The notes: generated by a model from the sequence alone, not told the origin. A DNA stretch of 64,000 nt from Nisaea sp. (GCF_034670185.1 NZ_JAXMNY010000004.1:496001-560000), one strand, 5' to 3'; shown: positions 44,300 to 53,187, numbered from the stretch's first letter. Numbers and translations are program-made.

Positions 44300-45334
44300 A
44301 TGAGCGACGAACGTTTTTCGCCCGAGAATGCGACCTTCGACGAAATCCGCGGCCTGTTCCGCACCCTGCCTCCGGCAGACCTCGAGGCGGGCACTGCGGC
44401 GGTCAGCCGTGAAGCGCAACTGACGAAGCCCTCCGGCTCGCTCGGCCGGCTTGAGGAGCTGACGCGCTGGATGGCGGCCTGGCAGGGCAAATACCCGCCG
44501 ACTGTCGAGCACCCCCGGATCTGTGTCTTCGCCGCCAATCACGGAGTAACCGCCAAGGGTGTTTCCGCCTACCCGTCGGCGGTCACCGCACAGATGGTGC
44601 AGAACTTCATTTCCGGCGGTGCCGCCGTGAACCAGCTGGCCCAGCTTTTCGATGCCGATCTCCGGGTCTACGAGATGGCGCTCGACCAGCCGACGGCGGA
44701 TTTCACCGAAGAAGCGGCGATGGAAACCGGCGACTGCGCCAAGGCCATGGCCTACGGCATGATGGGCGTGGAGCCGGGCATCGACCTGCTTTGCCTCGGC
44801 GAGATGGGGATCGGCAACTCGACCTCCGCCGCCGCGATCTGCCACGCGCTCTATGGCGGCACTGCTGAAGACTGGACCGGTCCCGGCACCGGGGTGACCG
44901 GCGATGCCTTCAGCGCCAAGGTGAAGGCGGTTGCCGATGGCGTCGCGCTGCATAAGGCCCGGACCCAGGACCCGCTTGAACTCTTCGCCGCCGTCGGCGG
45001 ACTTGAGCTTGCGGCAATCGCGGGTGCTGTGCTGGCCGCCCGCATGGCGCGGGTGCCGGTTCTGCTGGACGGTTATGCCTGTACGGCCGCCGCCGCTGTT
45101 CTGCATGCCGCCGATCCGCGCAGCATCGAGCATTGCCAGGTTGCCCATTGCTCCGCCGAGCCGGGCCACAGGCTGCTGCTGGAGAAGATCGGCAAGGAGC
45201 CGATCCTCGATCTTGGCATGCGGCTGGGCGAGGGCTCCGGCGCGGCGCTGGCTATTGGTATCCTGAAATCGGCGGTGGCTTGCCACACAGGTATGGCGAC
45301 CTTCGCCGATGCCGGTGTCAGTGGCCCGGCCTAA
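44300..45334 (+). CDS. cobT: Nicotinate-nucleotide-dimethylbenzimidazole phosphoribosyltransferase
   Basis: A 344-residue enzyme (CobU in some alphaproteobacteria) making alpha-ribazole phosphate from DMB and nicotinate mononucleotide. Recognised by LTKPSGSLGRLEEL, VFAANHGVTAKGVSAYP, GEMGIGNSTSAAAI and the catalytic Glu in MRLGEGSGAALAI. Divergent from cobS-cobC. No B12 riboswitch was recognised in the 127-base gap. Confidence 0.95.
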   Translation: MSDERFSPENATFDEIRGLFRTLPPADLEAGTAAVSREAQLTKPSGSLGRLEELTRWMAAWQGKYPPTVEHPRICVFAANHGVTAKGVSAYPSAVTAQMVQNFISGGAAVNQLAQLFDADLRVYEMALDQPTADFTEEAAMETGDCAKAMAYGMMGVEPGIDLLCLGEMGIGNSTSAAAICHALYGGTAEDWTGPGTGVTGDAFSAKVKAVADGVALHKARTQDPLELFAAVGGLELAAIAGAVLAARMARVPVLLDGYACTAAAAVLHAADPRSIEHCQVAHCSAEPGHRLLLEKIGKEPILDLGMRLGEGSGAALAIGILKSAVACHTGMATFADAGVSGPA

Positions 45335-45350
45335 CGCGTCCGGAGCTCCC

Positions 45351-45959
45351 ATGCCGAAACCCTGGCGCGTGCTCAACAGCACTATCGAATACAGCGACCG
45401 GTTCTTGGCTCACCGCATGGACAAATGCGAGACGCCGCACGGCCAAATCGTCGATCCCTACCATGTGATCGAGCTGCCGAACTGGGTGAATATGGTCGCG
45501 GTGACCGAGGACCATCAGGTGCTGATGGTGCGGGAATACCGGCATGGTATCGGAGAGGTCGTGTTCGGCCTGCCGAGTGGCACAGTCGATCCGGGCGAGA
45601 CCGAGCCGATGGGCACGGCCAAGCGGGAGCTGCGCGAGGAGACCGGCGCCGAGGCTCCGCACTGGGTGCAGACGGGTCGGATGTATCCGAACGCTGCCGT
45701 GATGACCAATACCTGTTTCAGCTTCCTTGCAGTCGGCGCCCGGATCACCGGTGAGACCGCATTCGATGACGCCGAGGATATCGAGACCGTGCCGGTGCCG
45801 ATCGAGGATCTCTATCGTCAGCTGCTGGCCCGCGAGCTGACGATGACGGCGATGCATCTCGTCAACCTGCACGAATCCGCGCTCTATATCCTGACCTCGG
45901 GCGATCCGCTGGTGGCGGGCCTGCGGGAGAAGCTGGCGCCGCTCTACTCGGCCACCTGA
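45351..45959 (+). CDS. NUDIX hydrolase (ADP-ribose pyrophosphatase-like)
   Basis: A 202-residue hydrolase with a NUDIX box GX5EX7REUXEEXGU seen as GETEPMG...RELREETGA (about residues 83-98), after VFGLPSGTVDPG. The upstream MVREYRHGIG with Arg-Glu-Tyr-Arg recalls ADP-ribose pyrophosphatase (NudF) and GDP-mannose hydrolases. Only 16 bases after cobT, but nothing ties it to cobalamin. RBS GGAG before ATG 45351. Confidence 0.88.
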   Translation: MPKPWRVLNSTIEYSDRFLAHRMDKCETPHGQIVDPYHVIELPNWVNMVAVTEDHQVLMVREYRHGIGEVVFGLPSGTVDPGETEPMGTAKRELREETGAEAPHWVQTGRMYPNAAVMTNTCFSFLAVGARITGETAFDDAEDIETVPVPIEDLYRQLLARELTMTAMHLVNLHESALYILTSGDPLVAGLREKLAPLYSAT

Positions 45960-45960
45960 C

Positions 45961-46794
45961 CTACTCGCCGACCTGTAGGAGCCGGCCTTCCTTGCGGGCA
46001 CTGCGATAGGCTAGCCAGAAAACCCCTGCTCCGATCACGAAATACACCACATTCAGCATCATGGCTCCGGCCAGCAGGTCGAGGGGGAAGGTGCCCTCGA
46101 ACAGCACCGCGCGCATGCCTTCGAAGACATAGGCGGAGGGTGTCGCCCAAGCGACCATCTGCAGCCATTCGGGCATCACCGAGACCGGGTAATAGACGGC
46201 CGAGATCGGCGCGAAGGCGAAGACCAGCACCCAGGCGAGGCTTTCGGCGCCAAGCCCAAAACGCAGGATGATGCCGATCACTGCCAGGGCGATGCCCCAG
46301 GCCATGAAGAACAGGCAGGCCATGAAGGCGAATAGCGGCGGGCCGATCGAGAAAATCGAGAAATCGTAAAACACGATGGCCAGCAGGGCAGGCGGCAGGG
46401 CGCCGATCAGCGTGCGCACCAGGCTCATCACCATCAGCGTGATGACGAATTCATGCGGCCGGAGCGGGCTGACGAACAGGTGGCCGAGATTGCGCGACCA
46501 CATTTCCTCAAGGAAGCAGAGCGAGAAGCCCATCTGGCCCCGGAACAGGATATCCCAGAGCAACACGCCCGCCAGCAGCACCCCGGCGGCCTGCGCAACC
46601 CAGCTCGACTGGTCGAGGAAGAATTTGGTGACGAAACCCCACTGGATCATCTGCATGGTCGGCCAGTAGGCCATTTCCAGCAGACGGGGCCAGGATCCGC
46701 GCATCAGGTAGAAGTAGCGGAGTACCATTGCCCAGATGCGGCCTGCGTTGAACAGGGACGCCGGCGGCGGGGTGAAATCGAGATCCGCGCTCAT
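45961..46794 (-). CDS. ABC-2 type exporter permease
   Basis: A 277-residue permease with six predicted TM helices. It carries the ABC-2 segments FLEEMWSRNLGHLFVSPLRPHEFV and FAPISAVYYPVSVMPEWLQ, typical of polyketide/antibiotic or O-antigen exporters such as NodJ or DrrB. It lies one base after the convergent NUDIX gene. Its ATG overlaps the ATPase gene stop (ATGA), so both subunits are coupled. Substrate unknown. Confidence 0.88.
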   Translation of the reverse strand: MSADLDFTPPPASLFNAGRIWAMVLRYFYLMRGSWPRLLEMAYWPTMQMIQWGFVTKFFLDQSSWVAQAAGVLLAGVLLWDILFRGQMGFSLCFLEEMWSRNLGHLFVSPLRPHEFVITLMVMSLVRTLIGALPPALLAIVFYDFSIFSIGPPLFAFMACLFFMAWGIALAVIGIILRFGLGAESLAWVLVFAFAPISAVYYPVSVMPEWLQMVAWATPSAYVFEGMRAVLFEGTFPLDLLAGAMMLNVVYFVIGAGVFWLAYRSARKEGRLLQVGE

Positions 46795-47564
46795 GTCGTG
46801 CCCCGATCTTCACCATCGCCGTGATCCGCCGCAACGCCGGTCTGGCGCGCGACGTCGAGAAAGACTTCATCCATGGTCCGGCGTCCGTATTTCGATAGCA
46901 GCTCCGACGGACTGCCCCGGTCGACGATCGTGCCCTGACGCATCATCAGCACGTCGCTGCAGAGCCGCTCGACTTCCTGCATGTTGTGCGAGGCGAGCAG
47001 GACGGTGGCGCCGGTTTCGCGCTGATAATCTTCCAGATATCCCCGGATCCAGTCGGCGGTGTCCGGGTCGAGCGAGGCGGTCGGCTCGTCAAGCAGCAGC
47101 ACGCGCGGCTTGTTGATCAACGCCTTGGCGAGAGCCACACGGGTTTTCTGCCCGGCCGAGAGCTTGCCCGACGGGCGGTTCATGAAGTCGGTCATGTGCA
47201 GCTGTTCCGCCAGCTCTGCGATGCGCGCCTTCGGCTCCGGTACCGAATAGAGCCCGGCATAGATCCGCATATTCTCCCGAACGGTCAGCCGGTGCGGCAA
47301 GTCGACATAGGGCGATGAGAAATTCATGTAAGGCAGGGCCCGGTAGCGGTCCTTTGCCATGTCACAGCCAAGAATCGAGACGCCGCCGCTGCTCGGCTCC
47401 AGCAGGCCCAGCATCATCGTTATCGTGGTCGTCTTCCCCGCCCCGTTGCCGCCGAGCAGGCCGATGGTGACTCCGGCATTGACTGAGAAACTGACCCCGC
47501 GGACGGCGTGAACCTCACCGTAGCGCTTGGTCAGGTCTCGAACCTCGATGACCGTCTTGCTCAT
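46791..47564 (-). CDS. ABC exporter ATP-binding protein
   Basis: A 257-residue ATPase for the adjacent ABC-2 permease. Walker A GLLGGNGAGKTTTITMMLG, a short Q-loop FSSPYVDLPHRLTV, signature KLSAGQKTRVALAKA and Walker B VLLLDEPTASLDPDTADW are intact; the switch His is in LLASHNMQEVERL. Similar in form to CcmA/NodI-like subunits. Divergent from regB. First gene of the two-gene operon. Confidence 0.92.
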   Translation of the reverse strand: MSKTVIEVRDLTKRYGEVHAVRGVSFSVNAGVTIGLLGGNGAGKTTTITMMLGLLEPSSGGVSILGCDMAKDRYRALPYMNFSSPYVDLPHRLTVRENMRIYAGLYSVPEPKARIAELAEQLHMTDFMNRPSGKLSAGQKTRVALAKALINKPRVLLLDEPTASLDPDTADWIRGYLEDYQRETGATVLLASHNMQEVERLCSDVLMMRQGTIVDRGSPSELLSKYGRRTMDEVFLDVARQTGVAADHGDGEDRGTT

Positions 47565-47693
47565 GCTGTTGTGCTCGTGGGAGTTCGTTCGGATGTGCCT
47601 AAATCAGCGTCGCGACCTTAGCCCGAGCCGTGCTACTGGACAATGACGCAATCGTTTGCGGGATGATCGAGAGGCCGATGGAAATGAAGCCGC

Positions 47694-49025
47694 GTGGCTG
47701 ACCAGCGAAACAGTGCCGGAGATTTCGAGGATCGCTTCGGGCTTGGGCCTGCGGGCGCACGAACCCTGACGACAATCCGTTGGGTGGCCCTGATGGGGCA
47801 GCTCATCAGTCTGCTCGTCGTGCATTACGGTCTCGGGTTCCCGCTGCCATTGGAAATCACGCTTGGGATCGTCGCTGCTGGTGCGCTCTACAATCTCGCC
47901 ATCGAGGGGGTGCGGCAGGCCGGCCGAGCGCAAACGACCCGCGCGGCGGCCTTCGGGCTCGCTTTCGACATCGCCCAGCTCGGCTATCTGCTGTACTGGA
48001 CTGGCGGGCTGGAAAACCCGTTCGCGCTGATGCTGATCGCGCCGGTTACCGTCTCCGCTACAATTCTCTCCGGCGCGGCGACGATCTGGCTGAGTTTCCT
48101 CGCGCTCGTTTCCGCCTCGGTGCTGGCCGTGGTGCATCAGCCGCTGCCCTGGCCCCGTGAAGGGCTGGAATTACCGAACGTCTACGTGTTCGGCCTGTGG
48201 ATGGCGATTGTCATCACCACCTTGTTCATCGCCGGATACACCTACCGGGTCAGCCGGGATGCGCGGCGCATGTCGGACGCATTGGGAGCAACGCGGCTGG
48301 CCTTGTCGCGTGAGCAGCAGCTCTCGGCTCTCGGCGGTCTGGCGGCGGCGGCGGCGCATGAACTCGGCACGCCGCTCAGTACCATTGCGGTTGTCGCCCG
48401 CGAGTTGCGCAAGGATCTGCCGGAAGGCAGTGAATGGGGCGACGATGTCGATCTGTTGCTGAGCGAGACAGCGCGGTGCCGCGACATCCTGACCCAGCTT
48501 TCCCGTCAGCCGGATCAGGAAACGATGGGCCCGTTCAAGTCCATGCCCTTCAGCGCCATGGTCGAAGCCGCAGCAGCGCCGCATCAACGGGACGAGATTG
48601 TTGTCATCATTGAGCAGCACGGACCGGACGGCGCGCTGGATCTCGCAGCCGATGAAGGGGCGGCAATAACGGATCAGCCGCGGGTGGTGCTGACGCCGGA
48701 GATTAACCAGGGCATCGGCACGCTGGTCCAGAACGCGGTGCAGTTTGCGGCGGAAACCGTGGAAATCACGGTCTATTGGGATGAGCAGACAGCCTCGGTC
48801 ATCATCGAGGATGACGGGCCCGGATTTGCGTCCCTGGTGCTGGACCGGCTGGGCGAGCCCTATGTCTCCAGCCGGGCCGGCAAGGACGGCCATATGGGCC
48901 TTGGTATCTTCATTGCAAAGACCCTGCTGGAGCGTGGCGGGGCATCGCTCTCTTTCTCCAATCGTGCCGAAGGCGGTGCCCGGGTCACGGTGGAATGGCG
49001 CCGCAGCGATCTGGAAGCGGCGTGA
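47694..49025 (+). CDS. regB: Redox sensor histidine kinase RegB/PrrB/ActS
   Basis: A 443-residue membrane sensor kinase of the global redox two-component system. The sensor has six predicted TM helices and the conserved quinone-binding heptad GGLENPF (residues 104-110). The H-box HELGTPLSTI has phospho-acceptor His222, and the redox-active Cys262 sits in ETARCRDIL, as in RegB Cys265. The kinase core ends with GPGFASLVLDRLGEPYVSS and GHMGLGIFIAKTLL. It starts at GTG 47694; RBS is modest. RegA follows 77 bases later. Confidence 0.93.
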   Translation: MADQRNSAGDFEDRFGLGPAGARTLTTIRWVALMGQLISLLVVHYGLGFPLPLEITLGIVAAGALYNLAIEGVRQAGRAQTTRAAAFGLAFDIAQLGYLLYWTGGLENPFALMLIAPVTVSATILSGAATIWLSFLALVSASVLAVVHQPLPWPREGLELPNVYVFGLWMAIVITTLFIAGYTYRVSRDARRMSDALGATRLALSREQQLSALGGLAAAAAHELGTPLSTIAVVARELRKDLPEGSEWGDDVDLLLSETARCRDILTQLSRQPDQETMGPFKSMPFSAMVEAAAAPHQRDEIVVIIEQHGPDGALDLAADEGAAITDQPRVVLTPEINQGIGTLVQNAVQFAAETVEITVYWDEQTASVIIEDDGPGFASLVLDRLGEPYVSSRAGKDGHMGLGIFIAKTLLERGGASLSFSNRAEGGARVTVEWRRSDLEAA

Positions 49026-49102
49026 GCACAACTTGACCGAGAGCAGATTTCCCAGCATAAGCCAGCTGGCTTCAGACCGGCCCCGAAAGGCGGAGGTACT
49101 TG

Positions 49103-49657
49103 GTGACAGACGATCAGAATTCAGGTGACGAACTCCCCAAGCTTCTGGTGCTCGACGATGACGAGCCGTTTCGCAACCGGCTTGTCCGGGCGATGGAAAA
49201 GCGCGGCTTCGCCGTGACCAGCGCAAGTTCGGTCGCCGAGGGCTTGAAAGCGGTACGCGACGATGCGCCGTCCCATGCGGTGCTCGACATGCGGCTGACG
49301 GATGGCAGCGGGCTCGATGTAGTTGCCGCCTTGCGGGAAGCCAATCCCGATGCCCGCATCATCATGCTGACCGGTTACGGCAATATCGCCACTGCTGTCG
49401 CCGCCGTGAAAGCGGGCGCCGTGGATTATCTGCCGAAACCGGCCGATGCCGATGCAATCGCCGCCGCGCTGCTGGATCACGAAGAGGCCCTGCCGCCGCC
49501 GCCGGACAATCCGATGTCGGCCGACCGGGTGCGCTGGGAGCATATTCAACGGGTCTTCGAGCAATGCGGCCGTAATGTCTCGGAAACGGCGCGCCGTCTG
49601 CGCATGCACCGCCGGACCCTGCAACGCATCCTGAACAAGCACGCGCCGCGCGGTTAA
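49103..49657 (+). CDS. regA: Redox response regulator RegA/PrrA/ActR
   Basis: A 184-residue response regulator. Receiver: acidic pocket VLDDDEPF, phospho-acceptor Asp62 in VLDMRLTDG, Thr in MLTGYGN, Lys in YLPKPADAD. Proline linker LPPPPDNP, then a Fis-type HTH: CGRNVSETARRLRMHRRTLQ, the nearly invariant RegA DNA-binding helix. Start GTG 49103 with GGAGG six bases before. Activates or represses respiration, photosynthesis, nitrogen fixation or CO2 fixation genes under low oxygen in relatives. A hairpin overlaps its stop. Confidence 0.95.
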   Translation: MTDDQNSGDELPKLLVLDDDEPFRNRLVRAMEKRGFAVTSASSVAEGLKAVRDDAPSHAVLDMRLTDGSGLDVVAALREANPDARIIMLTGYGNIATAVAAVKAGAVDYLPKPADADAIAAALLDHEEALPPPPDNPMSADRVRWEHIQRVFEQCGRNVSETARRLRMHRRTLQRILNKHAPRG

Positions 49658-49666
49658 TCGCGCGGC
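49645..49666. terminator. GC hairpin over the regA stop codon
   Basis: GCCGCGCG (49645-49652) and CGCGCGGC (49659-49666) pair perfectly over loop GTTAAT, which includes the TAA stop. It lies between convergent regA and the SDR gene. There is no T-run, so rho-independent termination is uncertain; it may act as a barrier for both transcripts. Confidence 0.45.
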
Positions 49667-49676
49667 AACCGTGATG

Positions 49677-50450
49677 TCAGTGAATGTGGCTCCCGCCGTT
49701 AACGTCGAGGGTTGCACCGGTCACATAGGCTGATAGTTCTGATGCTAGGTAAAGGCAGGCGCCGGCTATGTCGGACGGCCTTCCGGCGCGTTTCAGGGGA
49801 ATTGCCGAGACGATCTCGTCGAACATCTCCGGTGTGACGTTGCCGTCGAGCATTCCGGTTTCGACCATGGACGGGCAGACAACATTGGCCCGGATCCCGG
49901 AGGGACCGAATTCCCGGGCGATGGATTTTGTCAGGCTGATAACGCCTCCCTTGGACGCGGCATAGTGCGCGCCCCCGACCAGCCCGCCGCCGCGCAGCGC
50001 CGCCACTGAGGCGAGGTTGACGATCGACCCGCTTCCCCGATCCGTCAGAACGTCCAGGACACTCCTGCAGATGTTGAAAGTACCCTTCAAATTGACGTTC
50101 AGAATGTCATCATAGTCAGCCTCGGTGATCGACATCAGAGACTGGGATTTAACGATGCCCGCGCAATTCACCAGGCAATCGATGGTTCCGAATTGCATGA
50201 CGATACTTTCGACGGCCTGTTTGCATTCCTCGGCGCTGCGGATATCGCATCTGGCGCCCCAGATGCGTGCGGGAGATCCGATGCGCGTGGAGATACGCGC
50301 ACTGATTTCGGCCAGCGCATCGTCGTCCATGGCGATGTCGGGAACGGCCAGCCTGGCGCCGTGAGCCGCGAACAGCTCCGCAGTTGCGTAACCGATGCTT
50401 CGCGGTGACGCGGCGCCGGTAATCACGCAGACCTTGTCTTTCAGCAGCAT
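49677..50450 (-). CDS. Short-chain dehydrogenase/reductase
   Basis: Classical-type SDR of 257 residues. The coenzyme loop is VITGAASPRSIGYATAE, slightly unlike the usual TGxxxGxG; NCAG motif present in LVNCAGIVKSQ; catalytic Ser in VNLASVAAL, then YAASK, and PSMVETGML. It ends LDVNGGSHIH. It probably oxidises a hydroxyacyl-CoA or a similar intermediate of the pathway encoded with its upstream neighbours. RBS GGGAGGAG is strong. It follows the CoA-transferase gene on the same strand. Confidence 0.9.
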   Translation of the reverse strand: MLLKDKVCVITGAASPRSIGYATAELFAAHGARLAVPDIAMDDDALAEISARISTRIGSPARIWGARCDIRSAEECKQAVESIVMQFGTIDCLVNCAGIVKSQSLMSITEADYDDILNVNLKGTFNICRSVLDVLTDRGSGSIVNLASVAALRGGGLVGGAHYAASKGGVISLTKSIAREFGPSGIRANVVCPSMVETGMLDGNVTPEMFDEIVSAIPLKRAGRPSDIAGACLYLASELSAYVTGATLDVNGGSHIH

Positions 50451-50490
50451 GGTTTCTCCTCCCGGTATCGGCATGGCTGGTCGTTGATAT

Positions 50491-51708
50491 TCACTTCGAT
50501 CGGGCACCGGGCGCGGTATGTGCGGCGCCTGACGCAATCAGGGTTTCTGCTTCCTCATGCTTGAATCCGAGTTCATCAAGGATTGCGCGGGTTTCGTAGC
50601 CGCGTGGCTGGGCAGATGAACGGTTGGACGGATAGGTGCCGTCGACCCGTATCGTGGAGCGCAGGGCAGCGGATTTTCCTTCAGCCGGATGCTGTTCCCA
50701 CTGGACGAGACCGACGGCGTTCAGGTGCGGATCGGCCTGCAGGCTTTCGAGCGTGTGACAGGGCATGACGGCTATATCGGCTTTGCGGAAAATCCGGAGC
50801 CATTCGTCGGTTGTCCTGTGCGTCAACGGCGCGCCGCGCACTTCAAACCACTCGGCAACATGTTTGGCGCGTGCAGCCACGGACGAGAATCTGGGGTCGT
50901 CGAGCAAGTCCTCGCGCCCGACCGCCGTCAGGAATGCACGCACTTGCGGGTCGGTGTTTATGGTGAACGAGATCCAGCCGTCCGCGGTCTGAACGGGCTT
51001 GTTGTGCGGACTCAGTAAGCGTAGATCGCCCGGCGGCCCGACAGGCGGATCGAAACTCGCTTGTGCCAGATGCTCCTGCAGGACGAATGACGCCATCGTC
51101 TCGAACATCGGGATTTCGATACTGCTGCCTGCTCCGCTCGCACGGCGCTCCATAAGGGCGGCCATGATGGTGCCGGCGGCGATTTCTCCAACAACATGAT
51201 CGCAGATCAGCATCGGGACGTAGGCAGGTGCACCATCACGGGCATAGGTCAGTCCAGCCATGCCGGTGGCTCCTTGGACGACACTGTCATAGGTCGGGAG
51301 GCCCGCATAGGGGCCGTCGGTTCCGTATCCGGCAATAAGGCAATGAACCTTGTCGGGATATCTGTCCCGGATGGTCGCGGCGTCGAGGCCGAGCCGCTCA
51401 AGGGCGTCCGGGCGGATATTGGCGATGATCACATCGGACGTCTGCACCAGCCGGTTCATGATTTCCCGGCTGGCCGGGTTCTTGAGGTCGAGGCAGATGT
51501 TGCGCTTGCCCCGGTTCAGGTGGAGGTAGGCCCCCGAATGCTGACCGGTCGGCGATGGCCCGCCGAGCCCGCGCATCAGGTCGCCTCCGGGACTTTCCAC
51601 CTTTATGATTTCAGCGCCGTATTGGGCGAGCCGCCAGGTTGTTACCGGGCCGACGACGACGGTTGTCAGGTCGAGGATCCGAACGCCTTCGAGAGGAGCG
51701 AATGTCAT
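50491..51708 (-). CDS. Class III CoA-transferase (CaiB/BaiF family)
   Basis: A 405-residue enzyme moving CoA between carboxylates. N-terminal PLEGVRILDLTTVVVGP, VESPGGDLMRGLGG, LNRGKRNICLDLKNP and the Asp in GLPTYDSVVQGATGMAG, at the place of the catalytic nucleophile, are typical. The substrate is unknown. ATG 51708 overlaps the hydratase stop (ATGA); a second ATG at 51714 is possible. Likely activates the substrate of the hydratase gene, e.g. a branched or dicarboxylic acid (inference). Confidence 0.9.
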   Translation of the reverse strand: MTFAPLEGVRILDLTTVVVGPVTTWRLAQYGAEIIKVESPGGDLMRGLGGPSPTGQHSGAYLHLNRGKRNICLDLKNPASREIMNRLVQTSDVIIANIRPDALERLGLDAATIRDRYPDKVHCLIAGYGTDGPYAGLPTYDSVVQGATGMAGLTYARDGAPAYVPMLICDHVVGEIAAGTIMAALMERRASGAGSSIEIPMFETMASFVLQEHLAQASFDPPVGPPGDLRLLSPHNKPVQTADGWISFTINTDPQVRAFLTAVGREDLLDDPRFSSVAARAKHVAEWFEVRGAPLTHRTTDEWLRIFRKADIAVMPCHTLESLQADPHLNAVGLVQWEQHPAEGKSAALRSTIRVDGTYPSNRSSAQPRGYETRAILDELGFKHEEAETLIASGAAHTAPGARSK

Positions 51709-52550
51709 TGGCATTCCAGCTTCATTTCGGCGGCTCTGAGACCATTGGTGGCAAAAGCGCTCAGGTGCCAGCCATCGGTTTCGTGGTTCGCCGCGAGTGT
51801 GATCGGGTTCCCGCAGAACAAAGGCGCGGTGTGCTTCACGGACAGTTTTCGGGGAATCAGCTTCAGGTCGTTTCTGACGAACTCGCTGAGCAACAGGGTC
51901 GTAAGCCCACCGTTGACGACGAGATCCGGATATCCCTCCACATCACGAGCGTAGGCCTTGTCGATGTGGATCTTGTGCGAATTGAAGCCGAGGGCGGAGT
52001 ACTGGAACAGAAGGGTCTCGTCCGGGATGACGATTGTGTTTCGGTCGCCGCCGGGGATATCGGCATCGGGGACCTCAGCCGCGACCGTCTTTGCTCTGTC
52101 GCTTGCGGCTGCCTCCAGCAGGATATAGGTCGCTTCCTCAACGATGGCGGGAGCGCCGTTCTGTGCGACGGCCAAACTATGCTCGACGGTGACGAATGCC
52201 ATCGGGCCTGAAGTGGCTTCCTTCCGCGTCAGGGATGAGACCTTGCTCGTCCGCTGCAGAGCCGCGCCGATCGGAATGTCCGCGAGAAACGTGACGCGCC
52301 GCCCGCCGAGAACCAGTCGGCTCAGACCCATGTCCGGGATGGCCACACCGAGGCCGGGGAAACCGTCGCCCCGCAATTCGGATCTCCGGGTCTCTCCGGC
52401 CAGCATGGGGAAGTGCCAGCCGCGGGGCAGAGTGTCTCCCTCTCTGAACCGGCCCGGGTCGAGATCCAGCATCGCCGCAATCCGGCGCGCCGTGCCCAGA
52501 GCGCAGACCTCAGTGCGCCGGATAGGCTGAAATTCTTCCGTGCCGGACAT
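51705..52550 (-). CDS. Hot-dog acyl-CoA hydratase, mesaconyl-C4-CoA hydratase/HTD2-like
   Basis: A 281-residue double hot-dog protein with an N-terminal FAS1-like dehydratase half and a C-terminal MaoC-like half. The hydratase-2 motif is FNSHKIHIDKAYARDVEG, followed by GYPDLVVNGGLT, and N-terminal PRGWHFPMLAGETRRSELRGDG. These traits match the family of mesaconyl-C4-CoA (3-methylfumaryl-CoA) hydratases and similar fungal HTD2 proteins. Coupled to the CoA-transferase, so both are likely to act on the same short dicarboxylic acid. First gene of the minus-strand operon; divergent from the VOC-IclR pair. Confidence 0.85.
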   Translation of the reverse strand: MSGTEEFQPIRRTEVCALGTARRIAAMLDLDPGRFREGDTLPRGWHFPMLAGETRRSELRGDGFPGLGVAIPDMGLSRLVLGGRRVTFLADIPIGAALQRTSKVSSLTRKEATSGPMAFVTVEHSLAVAQNGAPAIVEEATYILLEAAASDRAKTVAAEVPDADIPGGDRNTIVIPDETLLFQYSALGFNSHKIHIDKAYARDVEGYPDLVVNGGLTTLLLSEFVRNDLKLIPRKLSVKHTAPLFCGNPITLAANHETDGWHLSAFATNGLRAAEMKLECQ

Positions 52551-52585
52551 GGGAGTCTTCCATCATGATGGGAAGCCCAATAAAT

Positions 52586-52613
52586 CATATTTAATTGTAT
52601 TATTGCAAATATG
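52586..52613. promoter_or_regulatory. AT-rich inverted repeat in hydratase/VOC gap
   Basis: CATATTT (52586-52592) and AAATATG (52607-52613) are a 7-bp inverted repeat with 14 bases between, arms 21 bases centre to centre, two helical turns. It is 36 bases upstream of the hydratase start. It could be the site of the IclR-type regulator or a second factor. Confidence 0.4.
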
Positions 52614-52709
52614 AATTTGATGAATTGCGAGTTTCCGCGATTTGGGGCTAAAGTCTCCGTGGATGTTTCAAATACGGAAATTAAAATTCACAAATGAGAT
52701 TTATGTAAG

Positions 52710-52721
52710 CCGATATATCGG
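52710..52721. promoter_or_regulatory. Perfect 12-bp palindrome CCGATATATCGG
   Basis: A perfect palindrome 58 bases before the VOC start, in the same 229-base divergent gap. The most probable operator of the IclR-family protein encoded downstream. A looser TTTC-N7-GAAA element, another form seen for IclR sites, lies just upstream at about 52666-52680. Confidence 0.5.
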
Positions 52722-52779
52722 TGGACACAGGCGGCATGTTTTGCAGGCCGCTCAAAGTCTCTAGGGCAGGAGATGCGCG

Positions 52780-53187
52780 ATGAAGATCCAGTTCCATCAC
52801 ATGAATCTGTGCACCGAGAACGTTCAGCGGTCGTCGGAATTCTACCGGTCGGTCTTCGGACTCGATTCGGTGAACTACCAGCGGGTCAATGCCAGTGACG
52901 ACGCCGGTTATGGCGGTAATGTGGACTTTGTGACCGACGGAGCCGTCGAGTTTCATCTGGCCCGCCGCGACATTGATCTCGGGTTCCGGATGAACCATGT
53001 GATCAATCCGCTCGACCGCGGGCATTTCTGCTTCCGGACCAACGATATCGAGGCGTTCAAGCGCCGTCTTGAAGAGAAGAAGATACCTTATTCGGACTAT
53101 GGAACCTGGGCGATGGCCGGTTGGTATCAGATTTTCTTCCACGATCCGGACGGCAATATTATTGAAGTCCATCAGACTGGAAAGTGA
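52780..53187 (+). CDS. VOC-superfamily enzyme (glyoxalase/epimerase-like)
   Basis: A 135-residue vicinal-oxygen-chelate protein with two beta-alpha-beta-beta-beta modules. Possible metal ligands are His in MKIQFHHMNL, His in RGHFCFRTND and Glu in NIIEVHQTG. Length suits glyoxalase I, methylmalonyl-CoA epimerase or small dioxygenases; the CoA context favours an epimerase or isomerase but this is inference. AGGAG before ATG 52780. Its stop overlaps the IclR start codon. Confidence 0.85.
   Translation: MKIQFHHMNLCTENVQRSSEFYRSVFGLDSVNYQRVNASDDAGYGGNVDFVTDGAVEFHLARRDIDLGFRMNHVINPLDRGHFCFRTNDIEAFKRRLEEKKIPYSDYGTWAMAGWYQIFFHDPDGNIIEVHQTGK

Noticed and set aside
52611..52697. 28-codon plus-strand ORF in the hydratase/VOC gap
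   Set aside because: No ribosome site and overlaps the putative operator region.
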